Assembly: GCA_032622095.1 (NCBI GenBank)
Contig: CP136069.1
Location: 108,652,278-108,716,277, forward strand
DNA length: 64,000 bases
Direction: 5' to 3'
Source of the DNA: Siphonodentalium dalli
Lineage: Eukaryota; Mollusca; Scaphopoda; Gadilida; Siphonodentaliidae
Shown here: piece after piece, positions 11,424-22,000 of the stretch
Layout: every line of letters starts with the position of its first letter
Position numbering within the stretch: the stretch's first letter is position 1
The notes under the pieces: model-generated
The model's input: only the letters and a program-made list of their open reading frames with translations
What the model was told of the DNA's origin: nothing
The model's database searches: none
Program-made: the position numbers and the translations under genes

Positions 11424-12531
11424 GTTTCGTTCGTCGTGTAAACAGCATGCTATCATAAATAAGTTTTATATAAATGGTGAGTCGTTAGAAGTAGTTGAAG
11501 AATATAAATACTTGGGTCTCATTTTCAGTTTTGACGGTAAAATGGAGAGAGCTTGTGAAAACTTGAGCGGGCGAGCTTCAAAGGCTATGTATTTCATGAC
11601 GAATTCATTGAATTCACAGACAGAATTGTCTCTCAGTACTAAATGTAAATTGTTTGACAAATTAATAATGCCTATTCTGTTGTATGGTTGCGAAATATGG
11701 GCTGCTGAATTGAAATTTCCGTTTGTTGATAACTACCCTCTTGAGCAGACACATTTAAAGTTCTGTAAAAATATACTACAACTCAATAGAAAAGCGTCAA
11801 ATCATGCTTCGAGGGCTGAACTAGGTCGATACCCCATAGCAGTTAATGCCATCGGGAATATGTTCAAATATCTAAATAAACTTCGTTTTGCACAACCGGG
11901 AAATATAATACATGATTCGTTCACAGAATCTCTATTATGTAATCTTCCAACGTGGGACATACATCTTGCAAAAAGAGGTATCAATATATCACAGTCTAAT
12001 AAAACGATAGGATTCACCGACAAACTTATAATTGAGAGACTAAAATCAGAACATGTAAAAAATTTCAAAAAAGATATATTCGAGGACGACAAAAAGAATG
12101 GTGCTAATAAAATACGAACATATAGAACGTTCAAAGACAAATATGAAATAGAACCATACCTCAAACACGTCCGATCACCAACGGCAAGAGAAATGTTCAC
12201 CCGACTGCGTGTTAGCAATCATATATTAGCTATAGAAAAAGGCCGACACACACAACCAAAGACGTTATTAAAAGACAGAATTTGTCTCATGTGTGATGGG
12301 AAAAAAGTTGAAACTGAAAAACATTTCATAATGGAATGCAGTGCGTACACTGACCTCAGGAAAGAATTATTTGATGTTGCTAACACTAATAACATACACT
12401 TTACAAACATGAACGATGATGATAAATTCATTTTTATAATGAAAAATGAAGACGAAGTAATTATGAATTCCGTGTGCAACATTATCCGGTTATTCTTCCA
12501 AAGGAGAACAAATATAAATATGGGGAAATGA
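11362..12531 (+). pseudogene. 5'-truncated non-LTR retrotransposon ORF2, C-terminal part
   Basis: An open frame of 389 codons represents the C-terminal end of a LINE ORF2. Near residues 40-60 it has the post-catalytic EYKYLGLIFSFDGK block and near 105 LLYGCEIWA, both typical of the region after the reverse-transcriptase active site. It ends with a zinc-binding C-x2-C-x9-H-x4-C motif (CLMC...H...C). The endonuclease and the RT catalytic motifs are missing, so it cannot act by itself. Roughly the first 20 codons (to about 11423) lie in a separate dispersed repeat also found near 14602, so the apparent ATG is probably not the element's own. The frame is otherwise uninterrupted, suggesting modest age. 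The clade is unresolved (CR1/Jockey-like group). Confidence 0.85.
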
Positions 12532-12702
12532 AAATTATGGGAAATTTATATTTCATTAAGAATCGTATGTATGACGTAGTTATAGGTTTGTTTACTGTTA
12601 TATGCACATATATTATGTATTATGTTTAATTTACTTGTACTTTATGTTATTTGCAACTGCCTGCACTGGTGTATTGTAATAAACTATCTTATCTTATCTT
12701 AA
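12532..12702 (+). mobile_element. 3' UTR and tail of the truncated LINE
   Basis: AT-rich 3' UTR with AATAAA at 12678-12683, followed by a short tandem tail (TATCT repeats) ending near 12702. A simple-repeat tail instead of long poly-A is common in several non-LTR clades. The hexamer aaagac flanks at 11351 and 12701, but this may be chance. Confidence 0.7.
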
Positions 12703-12939
12703 AGACCTACTATATATTACCTAAGCAAGAGTCTGATTGTGTTACAGAAGACAGCACCGTACGTGTTACTGGCTAATCACACACAAATGATATAAACGCT
12801 CTTTATTAGTTCCATATCAGGAATTCAGCAACAAAGAACGCTCTTTATGTTTACCATCATAATATAAACAAACACCAGGAAAGTAACTTTTTATGCTTTT
12901 GTTTACACAATGGTCAAACATATGACAATAACATACTGT

Positions 12940-13330
12940 TTATGCGATATATAATAAGTTCTTATTTGTATACGGACAAAGTCTGTCTACATTGTCCTTT
13001 TTGTGTCGGTTTTTGACCGTTGGAAAATTTTCACAGCATATACCCACTGCCAAGGACTCCCGCACCTTTAATGCTTTCATAATTGTTATTTGTCCAACAT
13101 TTCGGAATTGTTGAATTTTGTTTTCTAGCATTGAAAACTTTCGTCTTTAGTCTTTCCATAAATGTAAGGTATCGTCTGTTGTCACATATATTTGTCAATT
13201 ATGTCTGTCTGTAATTCGTCATAAATGATTTTGTTTTCTATTGTTACCAAGCCGCTCTCGCTATTGAATACTTTTCCATCGTATTGACAGTTTGATCACT
13301 GTCTGTTTTACTTAAATTACGATTGAGATT
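12940..13330 (-). pseudogene. Decayed coding-like remnant, family unknown
   Basis: On the minus strand, pieces in different frames look like protein: a segment beginning YDGKVFNSESGL near 13285, a piece containing TFMERLKTKVFNARKQN near 13155, and a 63-codon frame at 12940-13131 rich in Lys and Asn. Stops and frame changes separate them. The stretch may be the upstream part of whatever ends at 11106, with the LINE inserted between. I do not recognise the family. Confidence 0.3.
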
Positions 13331-13334
13331 TTCC

Positions 13335-14020
13335 TTAAAGGGATAGTACTCAGATGACCGGTGGTACGTCGATCTCAAGTTGCAAAACAGAGTTCAGTCC
13401 CCTCGCCACGCGATGTCCTCCGACTGCGTGACGTTAAGCACTGTCTGATTTGTTTACCTCCGGGTTGGGAAAAACCCATAAATTGTAACTTCCGCATCAT
13501 GTTACTTCCCAAGTTAACGACGTTTGTTGTGAGAAATTCGCACCACAAAGACAGCATATATTGCAGAAATTATACTAGCAACGCTTATGTGATATGGAAA
13601 TGCGACATTCCACGGTCAATGTCCGTTTAATCGTACCGGTACTCAAGTAATCCTAGACAGTTGACAGCAGCCAGCAGGTTGAACTTGGAATGATCTGGAA
13701 TGGAAGACGAGTCACAAACAAGTTTCCATTATTGGCATGAACTGATCGATGAATACGTTGCAGTATATCGGCTGATGTCAACCCCATGCAGACTTGGAAG
13801 GTTGCGTAAGTTTGTGTCTTACTAAATTGTATGGGAAAGGGAGCCCAAATTCACATTTAAATATCAGGTCTGGGTGAACACCAATTGATCGAAATCCAAT
13901 AAAACATGGCTGACACTGACATGCCGAGTCAGTCACTGTCAGTAGCCGAGCGGTGCTCACTCCAATTCTTGAATATTTAAATGGTGTTTGTTTGAAGATT
14001 TTTAAACGTTTATTTATAAT
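13335..14020. other. Repeat-like region, possible TTAA element start
   Basis: TTAAAGGGATAGTACTCAG at 13335 resembles a TTAA-AGG transposon terminus, but no clear mirrored end was found downstream. The open frame at 13361-13630 has no recognisable motif, and a 60-codon frame opposes it. Confidence 0.3.
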
Positions 14021-14021
14021 C

Positions 14022-14545
14022 TCATTCTCTCAAAAGAAATCCAAATGTTTTTAAGTAGTTACCAAGTTGAACGATATCATGGAACAGTTTAGTGTGACTC
14101 CCCTTATCCAGCGATGTATATATACGTCCATGCCTTATCTCAGATGCATCTAGGTGGTGTAAGACCAGTCTATATTAGATCGATTAGTCTATATAAAGAT
14201 CTATTGGTGGTTCACCCAGATCTGCATGTTTATTAATAATCGCATTGAATGTACCGAAGCTCAACAATCATCTGCAGGTCTCGGTGAACCACTGGTTGAT
14301 CTGTATAAAACTGATCAGTCTATCTTTATATTGAATATATTCAGTAAATAATTATTCCGTGTCTTTCAACAGAAATTAGAATTATCTCTTTTTAAGTATT
14401 GGATGTAATATAATTACCACTATAGAACAGTTCAGAGTGACTCGACTTATCCCCAATGCCTGCATATGATGAATGACCAATCGGTCTATTCTATAGCGAT
14501 TAGTCTAATAAAGGTCGATCATTGGTTCACCATGACCTGTTCATT
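14022..14545. repeat. Two related repeat units with palindromic cores
   Basis: Unit 1 (about 14022-14340) and unit 2 (about 14355-14545) share ttttaagta, gaacagttyagwgtgactc and cttatcc blocks, then a gtctat...gatcgatta block and gttcacc. Within unit 1 the blocks tggtggttcaccc (near 14206) and ggtgaaccactgg (near 14284) are in inverted order. A third, weaker start lies near 15380 (ggaacaattcag). Confidence 0.55.
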
Positions 14546-14601
14546 TGCACTTAAGTGCAAATTATGTAAACAGTGTAAATCATTTGAACATTCAAAGTGC
14601 T

Positions 14602-14687
14602 ATTAAAGGCATGTGAGGCCTTAGTTGTCGAAAATATTGATATTTGTTCTAATCACCGTAAATAGAAAAACATTAAAACGCATACAA
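14602..14687. repeat. Second copy of the 11349-11423 repeat
   Basis: From tattaaaggcatgtgagg to aaaacgcataca it matches the segment preceding the truncated LINE with a few substitutions and small indels. Here it continues into unrelated sequence (aactgagcgtg). Confidence 0.65.
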
Positions 14688-14904
14688 ACTGAGCGTGTAG
14701 ATATGTGTAGCCTACATGCATGTTATCGGATTAACCAGGATTAACTAGAACAATAATTGGCAACGCTGTTACGCTGGGCTATAATGGCGGGAACATTTAA
14801 GTTTTAATAAGGCAAATGTATGTTAATAATAACTCTATTTAATAAAATAATGCATATAATAAAAATACATATAATACATAAACATTAAATAATAAACAAA
14901 AAGG

Positions 14905-15992
14905 TATAGGGGAGACCGGGGCATGTTGGAACGTGGGGTATATTGAAACACCTCTCTTGTTAAAAAATAAAACAGCATCTACAATTTCCACTTATTTTGT
15001 GGAAAACACTCTTGCATATATGCACATATAACGCAAAAACATTCTGACTATTCTCGGAATGGTGTAAGAGATATGCACAAAAATATCTTTGGGGGGGGGG
15101 GGGGGGGGTATCAATTAATTTTTTCGATTTTCAGGTTTTATCATTGTTCAAGATAAAATTTCGGGACGTAAAGGTTGTAAATTATGTCAGTTGATCCAGT
15201 TTCATTTTATTTCAGTCATAAATAAAACAAAATACTGATTAATTAGTGTCTTTCCAAGATCGTGTACCATCAGACCCTTTTTCCACGTCGGGGGCATGTT
15301 GGAACATCCCATTGTGTCCCCATAGTGCGACTTACGGGAAAACCCCATAAAATTTGGCATTGAGCTAGTATAATTAACCATTATGGAACAATTCAGAAGG
15401 AATTATGGATGAATTCATCTCAGTTGCTTGCAACCATGTCCTAAATATGATTTCAATATGTTTTCGTTGATGAATAATTATTTGTGTGGCAAATGGGGAG
15501 GTTTGTATAGATAGCATGCACTAAAAACCCCTCCAAATTTTGCCCTGCTACGCCCCTCCCGTGTGTGAAACGACGTTTTCATTGGATGTGTTGCGTTTTC
15601 CAATGATGACGATTTCTCGTACATACTTTATGCCTCGGACTCAGCTATTATGTTTTATACTAGCAATTTAATATAGTTCTTGGAATATATTAGTAGTTTT
15701 ACCTTGAACTTTGCATTGATTTCATATGTGTTCCTTACATGATCAGTGTTCTGACTTACCCCAGTCGATGTTCCAATTTGCCCCTGGTTTCAAACAATTT
15801 AACCCGGGGCATGCTGGAACGAATTTATTTTTTCTATGTAAAAGCGAAATGGATCATATATAATGAAATGCCATATTTAAAGTCTTTGATATACTTTATA
15901 ATAATAGTTGAAAAAAGGAAGGGGCCCATGCTCACATTTTCCTGTATGTGTGATTGAATATAAAACGTTCCAACATGCCCCGCTCTCCCATA
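14905..15992. mobile_element. TIR element with GGGGCATGTTGGAAC termini, non-autonomous
   Basis: Left end tataggggagaccggggcat (14905) mirrors right end (ends 15992) tatgggagagcggggcat, giving TIRs of about 28 bp. The core ggggcatgttggaac also recurs internally at 15291 and, with one change, at 15806. A variant gttccaatttgcccc lies at 15770. Repeated sub-terminal motifs of this kind are often transposase-binding sites (inference). An 18-nt G run is at 15091-15108. No transposase is present, and the small ORF at 15739-15957 has no motif. Confidence 0.75.
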
Positions 15993-16396
15993 CATTTGCG
16001 ACTGCTCATGTTTTGTGTTGTATGGTACGTCGTATAATTAATGAACTCCTCTTGTAACGGACGATTCCGCCGGATATCCAGGAAATCAACGGCCACAAAC
16101 TTCGAGATTCATATCGCGAAAATATAATAAACGATAATTAAGGGTGCCCTGGACATTGGGTGATTTCTCCATGTGTCATAGGTAATAATCAATGATGGAC
16201 ACCTTTTAGACAGTCTTTTCGATGACAAATTGTCTGCATCATTCGAAATACAACTTGGACAATTATATTATAACAACACAATGCATATGCCGCAAGTATA
16301 ACAGATACCAATTCCCTTTATTCCGGCTTATCCATTTGCTATAGCTTTCTTATAGTGTACTTTTGCATCAACGTGTAGTACAAGACAAGTTTTAGA
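15990..16396. repeat. 407-bp direct repeat, upstream copy (candidate target-site duplication)
   Basis: By direct reading this copy is identical in length and sequence to 22581-22987; the flanking bases differ on both sides (c/t before, t/c after). It begins atacatttgcgactgctcat and ends caagacaagttttaga. It lies immediately upstream of the LINE body and starts within 3 bp of the right terminus of the preceding TIR element. Confidence 0.9.
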
Positions 16397-17124
16397 TGGG
16401 TGGATCACGTGACCTAACTGATAGACACACTAAATTAGTGCTCCAAATTAATGTAAAATATCTTCGAAAATGTTATTCAGCCGATAGTATGACTTCTCAT
16501 ATGGATGGTGTTTTCTATCGCGATGGTGAATCATTGGACTTTATTATGAGTTATATTCGAGATATGTGAGTTTTCGAAGCTACAAATGACTCCATTGTAT
16601 TGAATATTTGCTCCATTGTTTACGTCGCCATTTATTAGGCCAACGTATTGAACTTCGCTAATGTGCCTTCACACCGACGACCAAGATGGTTCCTATCAAT
16701 CAGATACTCCAAAGGTGTGATAAACAGTACCCAAGCCAGACTGATTAGTGTATTATGCAGCTTGGTGTTCCCAATTGAATCGGCCATCTTCAAAGTCGGC
16801 GTCGGACTCTGATCTGTTTCATGAGGAGGTGTGACAAACGTTGTACGTTACAATCCGGACATGCACCTTTTCTCTGTGTTGGCGACCAATTCTGACGTTC
16901 GTGGAAAGAGGTCCCACAATAGTTCGTTTGACTATGAACTCAGCTGATCACAGAGAACTTCGACTGTGTGACGACTGTCCGCTCAAATAGCGGTTTCGCA
17001 CCTTCGACCAATTTTGTATAAGCGACATTATAATCATACCTGGTCTTCACTAGCGGAATCAGGTCCTCCCCACCAGTGACATATCATGAACGTTCGACTT
17101 TAGTCAGACTATTTATAATAAACT
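16397..17124 (+). other. LINE 5' UTR
   Basis: A 728-bp untranslated leader starts tgggtggatcacgtgacct. It should contain the internal promoter, as is usual for LINEs, but no defined promoter element can be named from the sequence. No long ORF is present. Confidence 0.6.
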
Positions 17125-19008
17125 GTGAGAATGGACGAGTACGATATAGTTAACATCGGTGATAAAGACTACACCGTCATGTCAAACTCTAAGTCACCGC
17201 AAATGGATACACATTCAGACTATAACGGCTCAACCCAACCTCCCTCAGGCCATAAAGGTCTGCCTGAACCACACCGACGAGATCATAATATAAGTCTTCT
17301 AGACTACTTCTCGGACGCCAGCTTGCCGGACCTCAGTCTTATATTCAGCCAACCCAAAGGCAAGTTCATTGGAGGATTGCTTTTAGCTATCCCTGACGAA
17401 AATGACTTGAGAAATCTCCGAAATAAGATGTTCGCAGAAGCCCAAAGCTACAACAGTGATCTTCAACACTACAGCTTGAAAAGTCGAATCCAGCGCGACC
17501 CAGAATTGGGTGGTCTTCCCGTGAGTAGCCGCCTGGCTAAAGATATTTACAACCTTGTTCAGTTCACCAAAGGAGGTTCGTTTGATGATATCAGAGAATG
17601 TGTTTCTAAAAACAAACCGCTTCCTGCTCAACCGGATCAACGCATAAATGGGTCTCCGCCCAGCTGCCCGTGTGATTCTGTTTGCATCCAGGATAAATTA
17701 TCAGAAGTTCTTGCTGAAATCACTCTTCTCAAGGCTAACACTTCTAGTACAACTGACAGTATTCACATGGAACTTAAAGCCATATTGAACAAACAGTCCG
17801 AAATCACAGAACGCATGAACAATCTTGATAAGCGTTCAAGCGAATTAGAACTGAAATGTGTTTCAAACGCTAAGTCAATAGGTTCAGTCATGGGTACCTG
17901 TGCCGCCCTCGACCAAGCAGTGACTAGATTAAACGACGAAAAGTGTAATGGCGTGGTCAGCTTGAAAAATAGAATCAAATTTGTTGAAAATGATGTCACT
18001 GACCACTCTAAAAAGTATGAGGAACTCACAAAACAGATAGACAATCAGCAGAATGAGTTTTCAAAGACTTTCGCTAAAGCCGAAACTGTTTTCAGTAAAA
18101 TTAATGCTATGAAACAGAATATGAAGGATTCATCAAAATCATCAGAAGACATGGTAGAGAACATTGAGCGTAAATTCGGTACAATGTTTGAATTTTTCGC
18201 ACGTGATCTGACACAGAAATTTAACAATATGTGTTCTGTTGTGCAAACTCATCTTCCTCCAAACGACACACAGTCGTTTCGGCTCGATCCGCTCTCACCT
18301 GACAATCGCCTGTCTTTTGCTAGTTCATTAGACGAATCTAAGAAGTTGCCATCATCGACTCCCAGGAAATTGTCACACAGTAGACAAGCAGCAATGCAGA
18401 AACCTCCTTCTACGTCGCATAATTCACCAGAAATCGCAGTAGTTGATATTCAAACTGCTATGAATCAACGACAACCGCCAAATGACACACGAAGAAATGA
18501 AACGCCAGTCACCGAATCGAGATCTTCTGCCAATCATTCATCCGAACTACACGTTAACAGTGTATCCGTCATTTCATCTGACTCTCAAAACTCTCCACCG
18601 AGCGTTAAGCCACCCGATACACGCACAAGGCAAATGTATCACGATAACGACAACAAGACAACTGTTGCCGGCAGCAACAGTAGAGTTTATACTAACTTGG
18701 GCGAGGAATCAGTGGGATTCTCTGGTGTTCCCCGTATGGCTACAAAGCGCACTAAGAAGATATTCGTGCGCGGAATATCATTACAAACGACTAATAGTGC
18801 AATTTGGGATTATTTCGAACAGAAAGGTGTAACACCCACATTCGTGCGACTAATGTGGAGTTCCCGCAGAGGGACACAATCAGCGCGCATCCACATTAAA
18901 GAAACAGACATGGAGACAGTCTCCAGTGACACTTTCTGGCCTCCAGGAATAGACTTCAGAATGTGGACACATGAGCCACCGCAACGTTCTCAAAACAGTT
19001 ATGACTAA
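17125..19008 (+). CDS. LINE ORF1 protein (coiled coil, C-terminal RRM-like domain)
   Basis: 627 codons, ATG 17125 to TAA 19006-19008. ORF1 proteins bind the element RNA and form the ribonucleoprotein needed for retrotransposition. The N-terminal 180 residues have no motif I recognise. Residues about 190-370 are rich in heptad-like Leu/Ile/Val spacing with many Lys, Glu and Gln, consistent with a coiled coil for multimerisation. Residues about 380-540 are Ser/Pro/Asn-rich and probably disordered. Residues about 542-620 (KKIFVRGISLQTTNSAIWDYF, then FWPPGIDFRMW) resemble the RRM-like module with a terminal WP-G-I-x-x-R block found in several LINE ORF1s. No CCHC knuckle is present in ORF1. The start is the first ATG of the frame, and the frame overlaps ORF2 by 38 nt. 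Confidence 0.85.
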   Translation: MRMDEYDIVNIGDKDYTVMSNSKSPQMDTHSDYNGSTQPPSGHKGLPEPHRRDHNISLLDYFSDASLPDLSLIFSQPKGKFIGGLLLAIPDENDLRNLRNKMFAEAQSYNSDLQHYSLKSRIQRDPELGGLPVSSRLAKDIYNLVQFTKGGSFDDIRECVSKNKPLPAQPDQRINGSPPSCPCDSVCIQDKLSEVLAEITLLKANTSSTTDSIHMELKAILNKQSEITERMNNLDKRSSELELKCVSNAKSIGSVMGTCAALDQAVTRLNDEKCNGVVSLKNRIKFVENDVTDHSKKYEELTKQIDNQQNEFSKTFAKAETVFSKINAMKQNMKDSSKSSEDMVENIERKFGTMFEFFARDLTQKFNNMCSVVQTHLPPNDTQSFRLDPLSPDNRLSFASSLDESKKLPSSTPRKLSHSRQAAMQKPPSTSHNSPEIAVVDIQTAMNQRQPPNDTRRNETPVTESRSSANHSSELHVNSVSVISSDSQNSPPSVKPPDTRTRQMYHDNDNKTTVAGSNSRVYTNLGEESVGFSGVPRMATKRTKKIFVRGISLQTTNSAIWDYFEQKGVTPTFVRLMWSSRRGTQSARIHIKETDMETVSSDTFWPPGIDFRMWTHEPPQRSQNSYD

Positions 19009-22000
19009 TCATATCAATATTGCTACGTGGAATGCATCAGGAGTTAAATCTACGGTGTTATATTTGCAATTTCTAATGAAAAGTCAAATATACGATATCA
19101 TCGGAGTGTCCGAGCATTGGCTTAACACAGAGAACTTGTCTTTTATGAACTTCTTAAATGACTCATATATTGCTCTTGCAAAACCCGGAAGAACTATTAC
19201 TACAAGTTCTGGTGGTTCATTTACTCGTGATGGTATTGCTCTCCTAATCAACGTACGTATCGCAGATCAGTGTGTAGCTGTGGATACTGGAATCGATCGT
19301 TGTGTTGGCATCCAACTGAGACTCAGTCAGTCAGCTGTTATGACTATTCTTCAAGTATATCTTCCATGTACAAACCATGGCGATGATTTCTTCAAAGAAT
19401 GCGTAGAATCTGTCTTCGATCTTATAGCGCTCTTTTCTTCACACGGGCCAGTTATTACTATGGGTGACTTCAATGTACATTTATGTCGTTCATCAGAACA
19501 ACATATCCCAACAGGCCATGGCGTCAGATCAGCTTTGGTAACTTCACTTCTGCAGCGTGAAGAACTTTTCTCGGTCACGACCAAATGGTCGTGTGCCGGT
19601 CCTGCATTTACCTTTTATCCACCAGCAGCCGTGGCTTCCCCAAGCCGTATCGACCATATCGTATTCCCAATGGACCAAGAAGATCTCATATTTAACTGTG
19701 CTATTCTCAGTGACCATGAACTGAATACGTCCAACCACTTGCCTGTGACATGTTGTATTGAACTTCCATCCGACCACTTGCATGTGACACCGACTCGAAA
19801 CAAACTTTCCTTCAACTGGGACGCGATTGATATAACATCGTACCAAAATTTCCTTGACAACTATCTATCTGATGTGATTAACCGTGAAATCGTGACAACT
19901 GGTGATCTTGATACCATATGTTCCGAGATAATTGATGCATTATTATATGCATCGGTTTCCTGCACACAGACCAAATCAAGACATAAAGCCGCAAAATCAT
20001 TCTGGAACGACGAACTACGAACACTGCATCAGTTACTGAAAGAGAGACGCAGAGATTGGATTTGTGACGGCAGGCCACATGCTTGTGATGCGGTATCCCA
20101 GACTGAGTACAAACATGCCAAGCGAAAATTCCGACAAACGTTACGCTCGTGTATGCGGAAGACAGAACGTGACTCGCTTGATCAACTTGAACTTTGTGCT
20201 AGGACAAATAGTTCACAGTTTTGGCGAACTCTGAAGTCAGCAGACCAGGGATCACGCCCGAATGGTCTATGTTCGGTTATGAAGTTCGACGACATCACAC
20301 TTCGTGATCCAGTTAAAATTCTGTCAGCATGGGGATCCTACTTCAAGAACCTGTACACTCCGAATGCGCATAGTGATCCTGAATTCGACGTCGTCGTACG
20401 AACGCGCCTCGAACAGCTCCTCGACGTATCACATACAAACTATACTGACACTATATTCTGTGAACGGATAACTATCCCAGAACTCAACTTAGTTTTAAAG
20501 AACCTTAAACGCCATAAATCAAGCGGAATAGATAATGTGGTGAATGAGCATATTATTAATGGGAGCGAACGTCTTAAAGCGGCTCTTTGTCATCTCTACA
20601 ACGGCATGATTGACTTGGAGTGGATACCTCCTTGCTTAAAAACTGGTATCATCGTACCCCTCTACAAGGGATCTCCAAAACCACACGCCATTCCTGACAG
20701 CTATCGAGCTATCACTCTGCTTCCAGTTATGTACAAAGTATTCGAAGGCATCCTGCTTAACAGGTTCCTCACGGACGGTCACTTTCCAAATTTCCCTAAT
20801 AAATTACAACATGGTTTTCAAAAAGGTGTGAACTGCCTCATGACTTCATTCGTTCTCCAAGAGTCTATCTCGTATCTCCATGACCTTGATGCCCGAGCAT
20901 ATGTGTGCTTCTTGGATTCGCAGAAGGCCTTTGATCGTGTATGGCACGAGGGCCTTCTGATAAAACTTCATGACATGGGTTTCAATGGAAAAATTCTGCG
21001 ACTTGTGACAAATATGCACCAATATTGTAAAAGCCATGTGCTATATAACGGATCTCTTTCTGAACCATTCGACGTTCTACAAGGAACAAGACAAGGGGCA
21101 GTGACTTCTCCCTTTTTTTATCTTGTGTATATAAATGATTTGCTGGAAACTTTGACCAAATCCAGAAATGGCCTACACATCTCTGAAATTCCGTGTACTT
21201 CGCCGTCTGCGGCCGACGATATTGCTCTGATATCACTCACGAAATCGGGTCTTGATAGCCTCATCGACATCTGTTACAGATACAGTCGACAGTGGAGATT
21301 TAATTTCTCAACGACGAAAAGCACAATTGTTGTATTTAACGAGACAAAACGTCAAGATAAACTCAACGATAGACAATGGTTTCTTGGTGATCAACCGCTT
21401 CCAGAATCCAACAACTGTGTTCATCTTGGAATCAAACAGTGCAAATTTCAAGCTGATACAACACGGAGCTCAATTCTTTCGGAAAAGTTACGAAAATCGT
21501 ACTTTAGTATCGCTGGAAGAGGTTTGCTCAAATCGTGCACACCACTGACAATGGCAAATCTGTTAGGATCAATCGTGCTGCCAAAAGCTCTATATGGTTG
21601 TCAGTTGCTGAATATCACAAACAACACTGTCATGTATTCAATGGAAAAGGCATACCGTTTATGTGTCAAACACATCCAAACGCTCCCGACTCGGACCCCG
21701 ACTAACGTTGCGATGAGTCTCCTTGGGTTAATACCGCTTGAGACGGAGATACACATCAACAAACTAAATTTTCTCTCCGAACTGATCCATCTGCCTCAAG
21801 GACACCAGGTACCTCTTACGATCTTTCTCCAGAAATTTTTCCAGCTCACCCTTTTCGCTCGTCAAACAACTGGATTCGTCCCGGATATCATTGAAATATT
21901 AAATCTCTATGACCTGTATCATGTCCTAACAACATACGTGAAAACTGGAATATTCCCAACGAAATCTTCTTGGAAAAATCTTGTGCAGACAGCAGTCAGA

